In this document: positions 1-6,535 of the stretch, piece after piece
How the letters are laid out: each line of letters begins with the position of its first letter
Position numbering within the stretch: the first letter of the stretch is position 1
Origin: Flavobacterium sp.
Lineage (GTDB): Bacteria > Bacteroidota > Bacteroidia > Flavobacteriales > Flavobacteriaceae
Assembly (NCBI RefSeq): GCF_020217025.1
Contig: NZ_JAIWOF010000045.1
Coordinates: 1-10,000, forward strand
Length of the DNA: 10,000 nucleotides
Reading direction: 5' to 3'
Notes under the pieces: generated by a model
Seen by the model: the letters and a program-made list of their open reading frames with translations, nothing else
Databases searched by the model: none
What the model was told of the DNA's origin: nothing
Translations under genes and position numbers: made by a program

Positions 1-284
1 GCGAATTAGAAATTACCGATGTGAATAAAGAATATTTGAATCGAGGTAAATTACAAGTAAGCATTTTAGATAGAGGAACCGCTTGGTTAGATACCGGAAC
101 TTTTCAATCGTTAATGCAAGCAGGACAATTTGTTGAAGTTATTGAAGAACGTCAAGGATTAAAAATAGGTGCTATTGAAGAAGCAGCTTACCGAATGGGA
201 TTTATTGATGCAAATCAATTAAAAACCTTAGCAGAACCATTATTAAAAAGTGGTTACGGAAAGCACTTGATGAGTTTAATTTAA
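1..284 (+). CDS. rfbA: Glucose-1-phosphate thymidylyltransferase, C-terminal part (5' end outside window)
   Basis: This is the last 93 or so codons of RfbA/RmlA, which joins glucose-1-phosphate and dTTP to make dTDP-glucose, the first step to dTDP-rhamnose and other dTDP-6-deoxysugars. The open frame starts at base 3 and ends in TAA at 282-284. The conserved AWLDTGT block lies at about 81-101; its Asp (codon 90-92) corresponds to a Mg2+-binding residue in the family. It is followed by the classic tail: [22 protein letters not shown], and a final [10 protein letters not shown]. Family members are about 290 residues, so roughly the first two thirds lie upstream. The GTG at 21 is internal and not a start, because conserved sequence continues in frame before it. 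Its place directly before rfbC and rfbD supports the call. The C-terminus looks intact. Confidence 0.96.
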   Translation, partial: ELEITDVNKEYLNRGKLQVSILDRGTAWLDTGTFQSLMQAGQFVEVIEERQGLKIGAIEEAAYRMGFIDANQLKTLAEPLLKSGYGKHLMSLI

Positions 285-293
285 TTAATTGTT

Positions 294-314
294 ATGCTGA
301 GTTTGTCTGAGCAT
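294..314. repeat. Small imperfect palindrome between rfbA and rfbC (REP-like)
   Basis: The only real spacer in the window (285-327) holds an inverted repeat. ATGCT (294-298) pairs with AGCAT (310-314), then one G-G mismatch, then AG pairs with CT, around a five-base loop. A T-rich run (TTTTATT) follows at 314-320. The motif resembles the short palindromic repeats built on ATGCTGAG...AGCAT that I recall from intergenic regions of Flavobacteriaceae genomes; that resemblance is from memory. The stem is too short and too A/T-rich to be a strong intrinsic terminator, though it could attenuate or protect the transcript. Confidence 0.4.
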
Positions 315-327
315 TTTATTATACAGA

Positions 328-879
328 ATGAATTTCACAGAAACCAAACTAAAAGGCTGTTTTATTATTGCCCCTAAAATTATAAAAGACGAACGTGGCT
401 ATTTCATGGAAAGTTTCAATGAAAGAACTTTTCAAGAAGGCGTGGGTCAAAAAGTGACATTTGTTCAAGATAACCAATCGTTTTCAACTAAAGGTGTTTT
501 GAGAGGATTGCATTACCAATGTGGCGAACATGCGCAAGCCAAACTAGTTCGTGTTTTACAAGGTGAAGTTTTAGATGTAGCGGTTGATTTAAGACCTAAT
601 TCTGAAACATATGGTCAATATGAAGCAGTGTTACTTTCTGCAGAAAATCAAAAACAGTTTTTTATTCCAAGAGGCTTTGCACATGGTTTTTTAGTTTTAT
701 CTGAAACCGCAACCTTCTTTTATAAATGCGATAATTTTTATAACAAAGAAAGCGAGGGCGGATTAATTTACAACGACCAAACCGTTAATATCAATTGGAA
801 TTTTCCTTTGAATGAATTGATAATTTCCGACAAAGATCAAATATTACCTAATCTTGAAAACACTAAGAAAGTATGGTAG
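328..879 (+). CDS. rfbC: dTDP-4-dehydrorhamnose 3,5-epimerase
   Basis: RfbC/RmlC epimerises C3 and C5 of dTDP-4-keto-6-deoxyglucose to give dTDP-4-keto-L-rhamnose in the cytoplasm. The 183-residue length is normal for this cupin family. Family blocks occur in order: DERGYFMESFNERTF (21-35), QDNQSFSTKGVLRGLHYQ (47-64), KLVRVLQGEVLDVAVDLR (72-89), FFIPRGFAHGF (111-121), and LIISDKD near the end (164-170). The expected catalytic residues are in place: His62 with Asp170 (equivalent to the His/Asp dyad of Salmonella RmlC), Lys72 and Tyr132. The ATG at 328 begins at the usual family N-terminus; no clear Shine-Dalgarno precedes it, as is common in Bacteroidetes. The gene overlaps rfbD by 7 bases, which suggests coupled translation. 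Confidence 0.97.
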   Translation: MNFTETKLKGCFIIAPKIIKDERGYFMESFNERTFQEGVGQKVTFVQDNQSFSTKGVLRGLHYQCGEHAQAKLVRVLQGEVLDVAVDLRPNSETYGQYEAVLLSAENQKQFFIPRGFAHGFLVLSETATFFYKCDNFYNKESEGGLIYNDQTVNINWNFPLNELIISDKDQILPNLENTKKVW

Positions 880-1742
880 TATTAGTTACGGGAGCCAATG
901 GTCAATTAGGACAATCGATACAGTTTATTGCTAATAAATATCCAAATATTCAGTTTGTATATACCGATTTTCAAGAAATGGATATTACCAATATTGAAAA
1001 TTGTCAAGCAGTTTTTGCAAAACACCAACCTCATTTTTGTATCAACACAGCCGCTTACACCGCTGTAGATAAAGCTGAAAGTGAATCGGATAAAGCGCAT
1101 TTAATTAACGCTGTTGGTCCTGAAAATTTAGCCAAAGTTTGTAAAGAATTTGATACTATTTTAGTTCATATTTCTACAGATTTTATTTTTGATGGCACAT
1201 CAAAAGTTCCTTATTTAGAAACCGATATTCCAAATCCGAAAAGTATTTACGGACAAACGAAATTAGATGGTGAACTTGCTATTCAAAAAAATTGGGAAAA
1301 ACATTTCATCGTTAGAACTTCTTGGGTTTACTCACAATTTGGAGCTAATTTTATGAAAACAATGTTGCGATTGGCTTCAGAACGAGACACTTTATCTGTT
1401 GTGAACGACCAAATTGGAACACCTACATATGCAGTTGATTTAGCTGAGGTTTTAATTAAAATCATAAATACAGAAAACCCAACACCTAACACCCAACGCC
1501 CTTTTGGTGTTTATAATTTCTCCAACGAAGGCGTTTGTTCATGGTACGATTTTGCGGCAGCAATATTTCATCAAAAAGGAATACAGATTGATTTGAAGCC
1601 TATTCCAACAGATTCCTATCCTACGCCTGCTAAAAGACCTGCCTATAGTGTTTTAGATAAAACGAAGATCAAAAAGGTTTTTGGCGTTGAAATTAAAAAT
1701 TGGAAAGAAAGTTTAACTATAAGTTTAAACCATTTGAATTAA
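873..1742 (+). CDS. rfbD: dTDP-4-dehydrorhamnose reductase
   Basis: RfbD/RmlD is the NAD(P)H-dependent reductase that makes dTDP-L-rhamnose, the last step of the pathway. It is an extended SDR of 289 residues, the usual length. The Rossmann motif GANGQLG is at 7-13, NTAAYTAVDKAE at 58-69, the STD of the active site at 101-103, and the catalytic YxxxK pair is Tyr126/Lys130 (IYGQTK). The RTSWVYS and GVYNFSNEGVCSWYDFA blocks are typical of the family. The start lies inside the rfbC stop region (ATGGTAG). The stop TAA overlaps the next ATG by one base (TAATG). One oddity is a Pro/Asn/Thr-rich insertion at about 201-210, encoded by a three-copy heptamer repeat just before the substrate-domain block FGVYNFSN. 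Confidence 0.97.
   Translation: MVVLVTGANGQLGQSIQFIANKYPNIQFVYTDFQEMDITNIENCQAVFAKHQPHFCINTAAYTAVDKAESESDKAHLINAVGPENLAKVCKEFDTILVHISTDFIFDGTSKVPYLETDIPNPKSIYGQTKLDGELAIQKNWEKHFIVRTSWVYSQFGANFMKTMLRLASERDTLSVVNDQIGTPTYAVDLAEVLIKIINTENPTPNTQRPFGVYNFSNEGVCSWYDFAAAIFHQKGIQIDLKPIPTDSYPTPAKRPAYSVLDKTKIKKVFGVEIKNWKESLTISLNHLN
1477..1497 (+). repeat. Three-copy heptamer tandem repeat inside rfbD
   Basis: Bases 1477-1483, 1484-1490 and 1491-1497 read ACCCAAC, ACCTAAC, ACCCAAC, followed by a partial GCCC. The strand is strikingly C-rich against the A/T-rich surroundings. The repeat encodes residues about 202-209 of RfbD in a surface-loop position. Because the unit is 7 bases, gain or loss of a single copy would shift the frame, while three copies keep it (21 bases, 7 codons). 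Three copies is too few to call this a phase-variation tract. Confidence 0.7.
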
Positions 1743-2839
1743 TGAAAAAAGCCCTATTTTTTATCTGCTTTTCTGTTTCATTATCTTTTTCTCAAGAGAA
1801 GTCATCAGGTTATTTTGATGTACAACTTTTTAGAGGAAATATTATAAAACATTCAGAAGATGTTGGGCATTTGATTTCAGGTCATCCGGATGGATTTTTA
1901 GTAAGCTATAACTGGAAAACTTTTGGTAAAAAAGAATGGGAGCAAGTTTATAATTATCCAGATTATGGAATTTCATTTCATTATTTAGACTTTAAAAACC
2001 AATATTTAGGGTATAATGTTGCCTTAGGATTACACTATAATTTTTACTTTTTCAATCGAAATTTAATGTTCCGAATTTCACAAGGAATTGGTATGACATC
2101 GAATCCTTATGATAAAGAAACCAACAATAAAAACAACGCTTTTGGAACTAAAGTAATGGATAACACTTACTTTATGTTGCAGTATAAAAAAGAAAATCTT
2201 TTCAATCGAATTGGTTTTCAAGCAGGATTTATGCTAACGCATTTTTCAAACGGAAGATTCAAAGCGCCAAATAGCGGAATCAATACCATTGCATTAAACG
2301 TTGGATTAAACTATAATTTAGGCGAAAATCAAGAATATATTAAGGATTCTTTACCAGCATCATCAACGTATAAAGAACGAATTAAGTATAATGTTGCTTT
2401 TAGAACGGGTATTTCTGAAGGACCAGTTCCAAATTTAGGACAGCGTCAATTTTATCACATCGGTTTATATGCCGATAAAAGGATAGGAAGAAAAAGTGCT
2501 TTACAATTAGGAACCGATGTTTTCTTTTCAAGATATTTAAAAGATTATATTGATTTTGTTTCTGTGGCTTTTCCTCCCGGACATAAATCATATGCAGACG
2601 CTGATACCGATTATAAAAGAGTGGGATTGTTTGTTGGGCATGAATTATTCATTAATAAACTTTCCATTGAAACACAACTTGGGTATTACGTTTATAAACC
2701 ATTTGATTATGAAATTGATATTTATCAAAGAATAGGAGCAAAATATTATCTTTACAAAAACTTCTTTACAGGAGTTGGATTAAAAACCCACGGCGGAAGA
2801 GCAGAAGCTATAGAAGCTACTATTGGTGTACGATTATAA
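1742..2839 (+). CDS. PagL-like acyloxyacyl hydrolase (lipid A deacylase family), outer-membrane beta-barrel
   Basis: The predicted product is 365 residues with a Sec signal peptide: MKKALFFICFSVSLSFSQ, with cleavage likely near residue 18. After that, alternating hydrophobic/polar segments rich in Tyr, Phe, Gly and Asn suggest an outer-membrane barrel, ending TIGVRL. The motif LTHFSNGRF places His167 and Ser169 in the H-x-S-N arrangement of the PagL catalytic His/Ser, followed by an N-S-G-I-N segment (177-181). PagL enzymes remove the 3-O-linked acyl chain of lipid A. Bacteroidetes homologues annotated as acyloxyacyl hydrolase are about twice the length of PagL, as here, and their exact substrate is not established. 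The start at 1742 was chosen over an in-frame upstream possibility at 1700, because only 1742 puts the signal peptide at the N-terminus and forms a TAATG junction with rfbD. Confidence 0.8.
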   Translation: MKKALFFICFSVSLSFSQEKSSGYFDVQLFRGNIIKHSEDVGHLISGHPDGFLVSYNWKTFGKKEWEQVYNYPDYGISFHYLDFKNQYLGYNVALGLHYNFYFFNRNLMFRISQGIGMTSNPYDKETNNKNNAFGTKVMDNTYFMLQYKKENLFNRIGFQAGFMLTHFSNGRFKAPNSGINTIALNVGLNYNLGENQEYIKDSLPASSTYKERIKYNVAFRTGISEGPVPNLGQRQFYHIGLYADKRIGRKSALQLGTDVFFSRYLKDYIDFVSVAFPPGHKSYADADTDYKRVGLFVGHELFINKLSIETQLGYYVYKPFDYEIDIYQRIGAKYYLYKNFFTGVGLKTHGGRAEAIEATIGVRL

Positions 2840-2840
2840 G

Positions 2841-3611
2841 ATGAGAAAATTTATTTTACATATAGTTACTTTGTGTTGCCTAATTTTGGTAATAAGCTGT
2901 GGTATTTCCGAAGATTGTTTTAAAGGAAATGGCAATCAAATTACGCAAACTTTTCCTTTTGAAGGTTTTTCTAGAGTAAAAGTATATGATGGCGTTGGCT
3001 TGGTTGTTAAAGAAGGACCTAATTATGAAGTTAAAATAAAAACATCAGACAACATTATTGACAATTTAGAGGTTAAGCTAGAAGAAAATATGCTTGTGAT
3101 TAAAGATAATTCTTCTTGTAATATTGCTAGGGATTACGGACAAACAATGGTTTATGTTACGATACCAGACGGAACTATTTTACCCTTAATCCAAGAGTTA
3201 GAATTACACTGTAAAACAGAACAAAAGATACAATCAGATGGAATATTGCACACGCCAATTGTACGTTTGTTTTCAATAGGTGATGACGGTGATGGTGCTG
3301 GAACAGGTGATTTTCAAATAGCTGTAGATAACGGACAATTAGTTATAGAAAGCAATAATGTTTCTAACTTTTATATTAATGGACATTGCACCGAAATGTT
3401 ATTAAATTTTTACTTTGGAGATGGTCGTTTTTATGGCGAAAACTTACAGGTTGAAAATATAAAAGTATATCAAAGAGGTTCAAATGATATGTTTGTGTAC
3501 CCAATTCAAAAAATAGAAGGAACTATTTTTGCAACAGGAAATGTTGTTTTAAAAAATGTACCTCCTATAGTAGATGTTGAAGAAGTTTTTAGAGGGAGAT
3601 TAATTTATTAG
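2841..3611 (+). CDS. Lipoprotein with head-GIN (DUF2807) domain
   Basis: This is a 256-residue predicted lipoprotein. The N-terminus MRKFILHIVTLCCLILVISC has a hydrophobic core and a lipobox ending at Cys20, followed by GISEDCF. The segment FPFEGFSRVKVYDGVGLVV followed by KEGPNYEVKIKTSDNIIDNLEVK and LEENMLVIKDN is the characteristic start of the head-GIN domain. The remainder (about 100-256) is a run of short beta strands compatible with the right-handed beta-helix of DUF2807. Members are abundant in Bacteroidetes and sometimes named putative adhesins, but no biochemical role is established. The ATG at 2841 is preferred to an upstream in-frame TTG at 2823, since it sits one base after the preceding stop and gives a clean lipoprotein signal. 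It would sit in the inner or outer membrane; the sorting cannot be read from sequence. Confidence 0.8.
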   Translation: MRKFILHIVTLCCLILVISCGISEDCFKGNGNQITQTFPFEGFSRVKVYDGVGLVVKEGPNYEVKIKTSDNIIDNLEVKLEENMLVIKDNSSCNIARDYGQTMVYVTIPDGTILPLIQELELHCKTEQKIQSDGILHTPIVRLFSIGDDGDGAGTGDFQIAVDNGQLVIESNNVSNFYINGHCTEMLLNFYFGDGRFYGENLQVENIKVYQRGSNDMFVYPIQKIEGTIFATGNVVLKNVPPIVDVEEVFRGRLIY

Positions 3612-3614
3612 AGT

Positions 3615-4535
3615 ATGAAATTATCAATAGTTTCGCCAGTTTATAGAGCCGAATTAGTTTTAGATGAGTTAGTAGAAAGAATAGCTAAAAGCGTTCCTTC
3701 TGCATTTAATTCTTATGAAATTATTTTGGTAGATGATTTTAGTCCCGATAGATCATGGCAGAAAATAATTGAAATTTCAAGCAAAAACTCAAATGTAAGA
3801 GGTTTTAAATTAAGTAGAAACTTTGGACAACATTATGCTATAACAGCAGGATTAAATCAAGTTTCTGGGGATTATGTGGTAGTTTTAGACTGTGATTTAC
3901 AAGACCAACCTGAAGAAATTGAAAAACTATTCAATGAATCACAAAAAGGGTTTGACATCGTATTGGCAAGAAGATATGAACGAAAAGATTCTTTTTACAA
4001 AAAGACTGTTTCTAAGTTGTTTTATAAAACACTTTCTTATTTAACAGGCACAAAACAAGATGCAACGGTGGCTAACTTTGGAATATATTCAAAACAAGTC
4101 ATAAACGAGGTTGTTAAATTAGAAGAGAAAATAAAATATTTTCCTACTATGGTAAAATGGGTTGGGTTTTCAACGAGTTATGTTAATGTTGAACACGCTT
4201 CAAGATCAGAGGGAAAATCAAATTATAATTTAAAAAAACTACTCAATTTAGCTTTAGACATCATTTTAGCATATTCAGATAAGCCTTTGCGATTGATTAT
4301 TAAATTTGGATTGTCTATTGCCATGGTATCCTTTTTAATGGTTATTTATGTTTTATTTGAAAAAATTACGGGTAAAGTTTCAGTAAGTGGATATGCTAGT
4401 TTAATAATTAGTATTTGGTTTTTGAGTGGATGTTTATTAACCACACTTGGAGTAGTAGGTTTATACATAGGTAAAATTTTTGAAGGAGTAAAAAACAGAC
4501 CAAGTTACATTATAGAAAAATCAACAGATGAATAG
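3615..4535 (+). CDS. Polyprenyl-phosphate glycosyltransferase, GT2 family (ArnC/GtrB-like)
   Basis: This 306-residue membrane-anchored GT-A glycosyltransferase is of the class that moves a sugar from a nucleotide donor to undecaprenyl phosphate on the cytoplasmic face. The catalytic domain shows LVDDFSPDRS (39-47), KLSRNFGQHYAITAGL (65-80), the metal-binding LDCDLQDQPEEI (91-102, D-C-D), and the R-x-EGKSNYNL acceptor-side motif (197-206). Two C-terminal membrane segments follow (about 228-249 and 259-286), then LYIGKIFEGVKNRPSYII, as in ArnC and GtrB. From memory, the GQH motif and the DSFYKKTVSKLF segment match ArnC better than GtrB, so a 4-amino or 4-formamido sugar donor is plausible given the neighbours. 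Length is close to ArnC (about 322). The gene starts 3 bases after the lipoprotein stop and overlaps the formyltransferase by 8 bases. The donor sugar is inferred, not seen. Confidence 0.88.
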   Translation: MKLSIVSPVYRAELVLDELVERIAKSVPSAFNSYEIILVDDFSPDRSWQKIIEISSKNSNVRGFKLSRNFGQHYAITAGLNQVSGDYVVVLDCDLQDQPEEIEKLFNESQKGFDIVLARRYERKDSFYKKTVSKLFYKTLSYLTGTKQDATVANFGIYSKQVINEVVKLEEKIKYFPTMVKWVGFSTSYVNVEHASRSEGKSNYNLKKLLNLALDIILAYSDKPLRLIIKFGLSIAMVSFLMVIYVLFEKITGKVSVSGYASLIISIWFLSGCLLTTLGVVGLYIGKIFEGVKNRPSYIIEKSTDE

Positions 4536-5409
4536 TATTGCCTTATTTATTATGGGTAAAAAAGGATTAGCTTGTTTAGAAACTGTTCTAAACACTACCG
4601 CTGTTGAATTAAAGTTTGTCATTTATGCTACAGATAAAAATGTAGAAAAAGATTATGCTGATGAAATTGTCGCTTTATGTACAAAGCACAATATTTTGCA
4701 TTATAACAAAAATACTTTCGATGAAACTTTACTAAATAATGTTTCTTATTATATTGCTGTTGCTTGGAGATGGTTAATTAAATCTAATTTGGAAAAGTTG
4801 ATTGTGTTTCATGATTCCATTTTACCTAGAAATAGAGGATTTAATCCATTAGTAACTGCCTTAATTAATGGAGATGAAAAAATAGGAGTAACTGCTATTT
4901 TTGCTAATAAAGAATTCGATAAAGGTGATATTTTAGGAGTAGAAAAAGTAAATGTAATTTATCCAATAAAGATTAGTGAAGCGATTGATATAATTAGTGT
5001 TTGTTATCAAGATTTAGTAATAAAAATAGTTAAACAAATAGCTGACAATTCTTTAGTTGCCACTCCTCAAGATGAAACCCAAGCCACTTTTAGTTTGTGG
5101 AGAGATGAAGAAGATTACTTTATCGATTGGAATTTGGAAGCTTCAACTTTAGAACGAACAATACATGCTTTAGGTTTTCCTTATGGTGGTGCTAGAACCA
5201 AAATGGAAGATAATATCATAATTTTAGACGAAATAAAATCGATTCCAGATGTGAAAATTGAAAATAGAACACCTGGAAAAATAATATTTTTAGACAACAA
5301 TCAACCAACAATTGTTTGTGGCAAAGGACTATTAAAAATAGAAAAAGCACATTATTTAGACAATGGAAATGAAGTGGTTTTTAATAAATTTAGAACGAGA
5401 TTAAAATGA
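4528..5409 (+). CDS. Sugar N-formyltransferase (formyl_transf family), atypical active site
   Basis: This 293-residue protein has the two-part fold of methionyl-tRNA formyltransferase and of sugar N-formyltransferases that use N10-formyltetrahydrofolate. The N-terminal Rossmann-like domain runs to about 180, with FHDSILPRNRGFNPL (94-108), GVTAIFANKEFDKGDIL (120-136) and the conserved Asp131. The C-terminal domain contains FSLWRDEEDYFIDW (188-201) and IHALGFPYGGA (212-222). His95 and Asp131 of the catalytic N-x-H/D triad are present, but the Asn position is Val93. It is not likely to be the housekeeping Fmt: it lies between a polyprenyl-phosphate glycosyltransferase and a 4-aminotransferase, so a dTDP-4-amino-4,6-dideoxyhexose is the likely substrate (inference). 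The ATG at 4528 overlaps the previous stop by 8 bases (ATGAATAG) and places the first beta strand (IALFIMG) normally. Confidence 0.85.
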   Translation: MNSIALFIMGKKGLACLETVLNTTAVELKFVIYATDKNVEKDYADEIVALCTKHNILHYNKNTFDETLLNNVSYYIAVAWRWLIKSNLEKLIVFHDSILPRNRGFNPLVTALINGDEKIGVTAIFANKEFDKGDILGVEKVNVIYPIKISEAIDIISVCYQDLVIKIVKQIADNSLVATPQDETQATFSLWRDEEDYFIDWNLEASTLERTIHALGFPYGGARTKMEDNIIILDEIKSIPDVKIENRTPGKIIFLDNNQPTIVCGKGLLKIEKAHYLDNGNEVVFNKFRTRLK

Positions 5410-6533
5410 AAATCCCATTCAATAAACCTTATTTAACAGGTAAAGAAACACAATATATAGAAGAAGCAGTAAAATCGGGAAAGATTTCTGGTAACGGTAT
5501 TTTTACACAAAAATGCCAACAGTTTTTCGAGTCTAATTATGGTTTCAAAAAAACGTTGTTAACCACTTCTTGTACTGATGCACTTGAAATGGCAGCTATT
5601 TTAATTGATATTAAAGAAGGAGATGAGGTAATTATGCCATCTTACACTTTTGTATCTACTGCAAATGCATTTGTACTTAGAGGTGCTAAAATTGTATTTG
5701 CTGATAGTATGCCAAATCATCCAAACATGGATGCAACTAAAATAGAGCCTTTAATTACATCTAAAACAAAAGCAATTGTTCCTGTTCATTATGCCGGAGT
5801 GGCGTGTGATATGGACACGATTATGGATTTAGCAAAAAAGTATAACTTATTTGTGGTTGAAGATGCTGCTCAAGCGATTGATAGTTATTTTATTGGAAAA
5901 GATGGTTTAAAAAAAGCATTGGGTTCCATAGGACATTTAGCTGCTTTTTCATTCCATGAAACTAAGAATATTATTTCTGGAGAAGGTGGAATGTTAGCAA
6001 TTAATGACGAACAATTTATTAACAGAGCTGAAATAATTTGGGAGAAAGGAACGAATCGTTCATCCTTTTTTAGAGGTGAAGTAGATAAATACGGCTGGGT
6101 GGATATAGGAAGTTCATTTTTGCCTTCAGAAATTGTTGCTGCTTTTTTATGGGCACAATTAGAAAATTTAGAAACTATTCAAAATACAAGAAAGTTACAT
6201 TGGGAAAATTATAATTTGGCATTAATCGATTGGGCAAAAAAACATGAAATTAGCTTACCAGAATTGCCAAGTTATGCTACAAATAATGCGCATATGTTTT
6301 ATTTGGTATGTAAAAATTTAGAGCAAAGAACTGCATTAATCAATCATTTAAAGCAAAATGATATTTGGGCTGTTTTTCATTATATAAGTTTACATAAAAG
6401 TCCGTTTTATGTGGACAAGCATGACGGAAGAGTATTACCAGAAACCGATAATTTTACGAATCGTTTACTTCGTTTACCTTTGTTTATCGAGTTAGATTCT
6501 AAAGAGGTTAGTACTAAAATTTTATCTTTTTAA
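5406..6533 (+). CDS. rffA: dTDP-4-amino-4,6-dideoxygalactose transaminase (WecE/RffA-like)
   Basis: This PLP-dependent sugar aminotransferase (DegT/DnrJ/EryC1/StrS family) uses glutamate to aminate dTDP-4-keto-6-deoxyglucose at C4, giving dTDP-4-amino-4,6-dideoxy-D-galactose. At 375 residues it matches the WecE/RffA length (376 in E. coli). Hallmark segments occur throughout: IPFNKP (3-8), TTSCTDALEMAA (53-64), GDEVIMPSYTFVSTANAF (72-89), IVPVHYAGVACDMD (124-137), VEDAAQ (151-156), SFHETKN with the PLP lysine Lys187, GEGGM (192-196), then EKGTNRSSFFRGEVDKYGW. The match runs the full length and is closer to the galacto-forming WecE than to Qui4N-forming enzymes such as VioA, as far as motifs recalled from memory can show. 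The start overlaps the formyltransferase stop (ATGA). Direct adjacency to a formyltransferase supports a Fuc4N-formyl product. Confidence 0.93.
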   Translation: MKIPFNKPYLTGKETQYIEEAVKSGKISGNGIFTQKCQQFFESNYGFKKTLLTTSCTDALEMAAILIDIKEGDEVIMPSYTFVSTANAFVLRGAKIVFADSMPNHPNMDATKIEPLITSKTKAIVPVHYAGVACDMDTIMDLAKKYNLFVVEDAAQAIDSYFIGKDGLKKALGSIGHLAAFSFHETKNIISGEGGMLAINDEQFINRAEIIWEKGTNRSSFFRGEVDKYGWVDIGSSFLPSEIVAAFLWAQLENLETIQNTRKLHWENYNLALIDWAKKHEISLPELPSYATNNAHMFYLVCKNLEQRTALINHLKQNDIWAVFHYISLHKSPFYVDKHDGRVLPETDNFTNRLLRLPLFIELDSKEVSTKILSF

Positions 6534-6535
6534 AT

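Noticed and set aside
299..306. Possible Bacteroidetes -7 box (TGAGTTTG, one mismatch from TAnnTTTG) upstream of rfbC
   Set aside because: It differs at the key A, lacks a clear TTTG at the -33 spacing, and coincides with the palindrome, so a promoter call is not justified.
906..1100. Minus-strand open frame of 64 codons within rfbD
   Set aside because: It is antisense to a strongly conserved gene and has no recognisable motif, so it is a shadow frame.
1711..1730. Inverted repeat GTTTAA / TTAAAC near the end of rfbD as a terminator
   Set aside because: It is a six-base pure A/T-rich stem inside coding sequence with no following T-tract, and the next gene starts at 1742 without a gap.
2400..2591. 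Minus-strand open frame of 63 codons within the acyloxyacyl hydrolase gene
   Set aside because: It is a shadow of the sense gene with no domain-like features.
2550..2735. Plus-strand alternate-frame open frame of 61 codons
   Set aside because: It lies wholly inside the hydrolase gene in another frame with no signal of its own, and the sense frame carries a continuous barrel-like pattern.
4528..5409. Housekeeping methionyl-tRNA formyltransferase (fmt)
   Set aside because: It is shorter, has a changed active-site Asn, and sits between a sugar-carrier glycosyltransferase and a sugar aminotransferase, with no def or other translation genes nearby.
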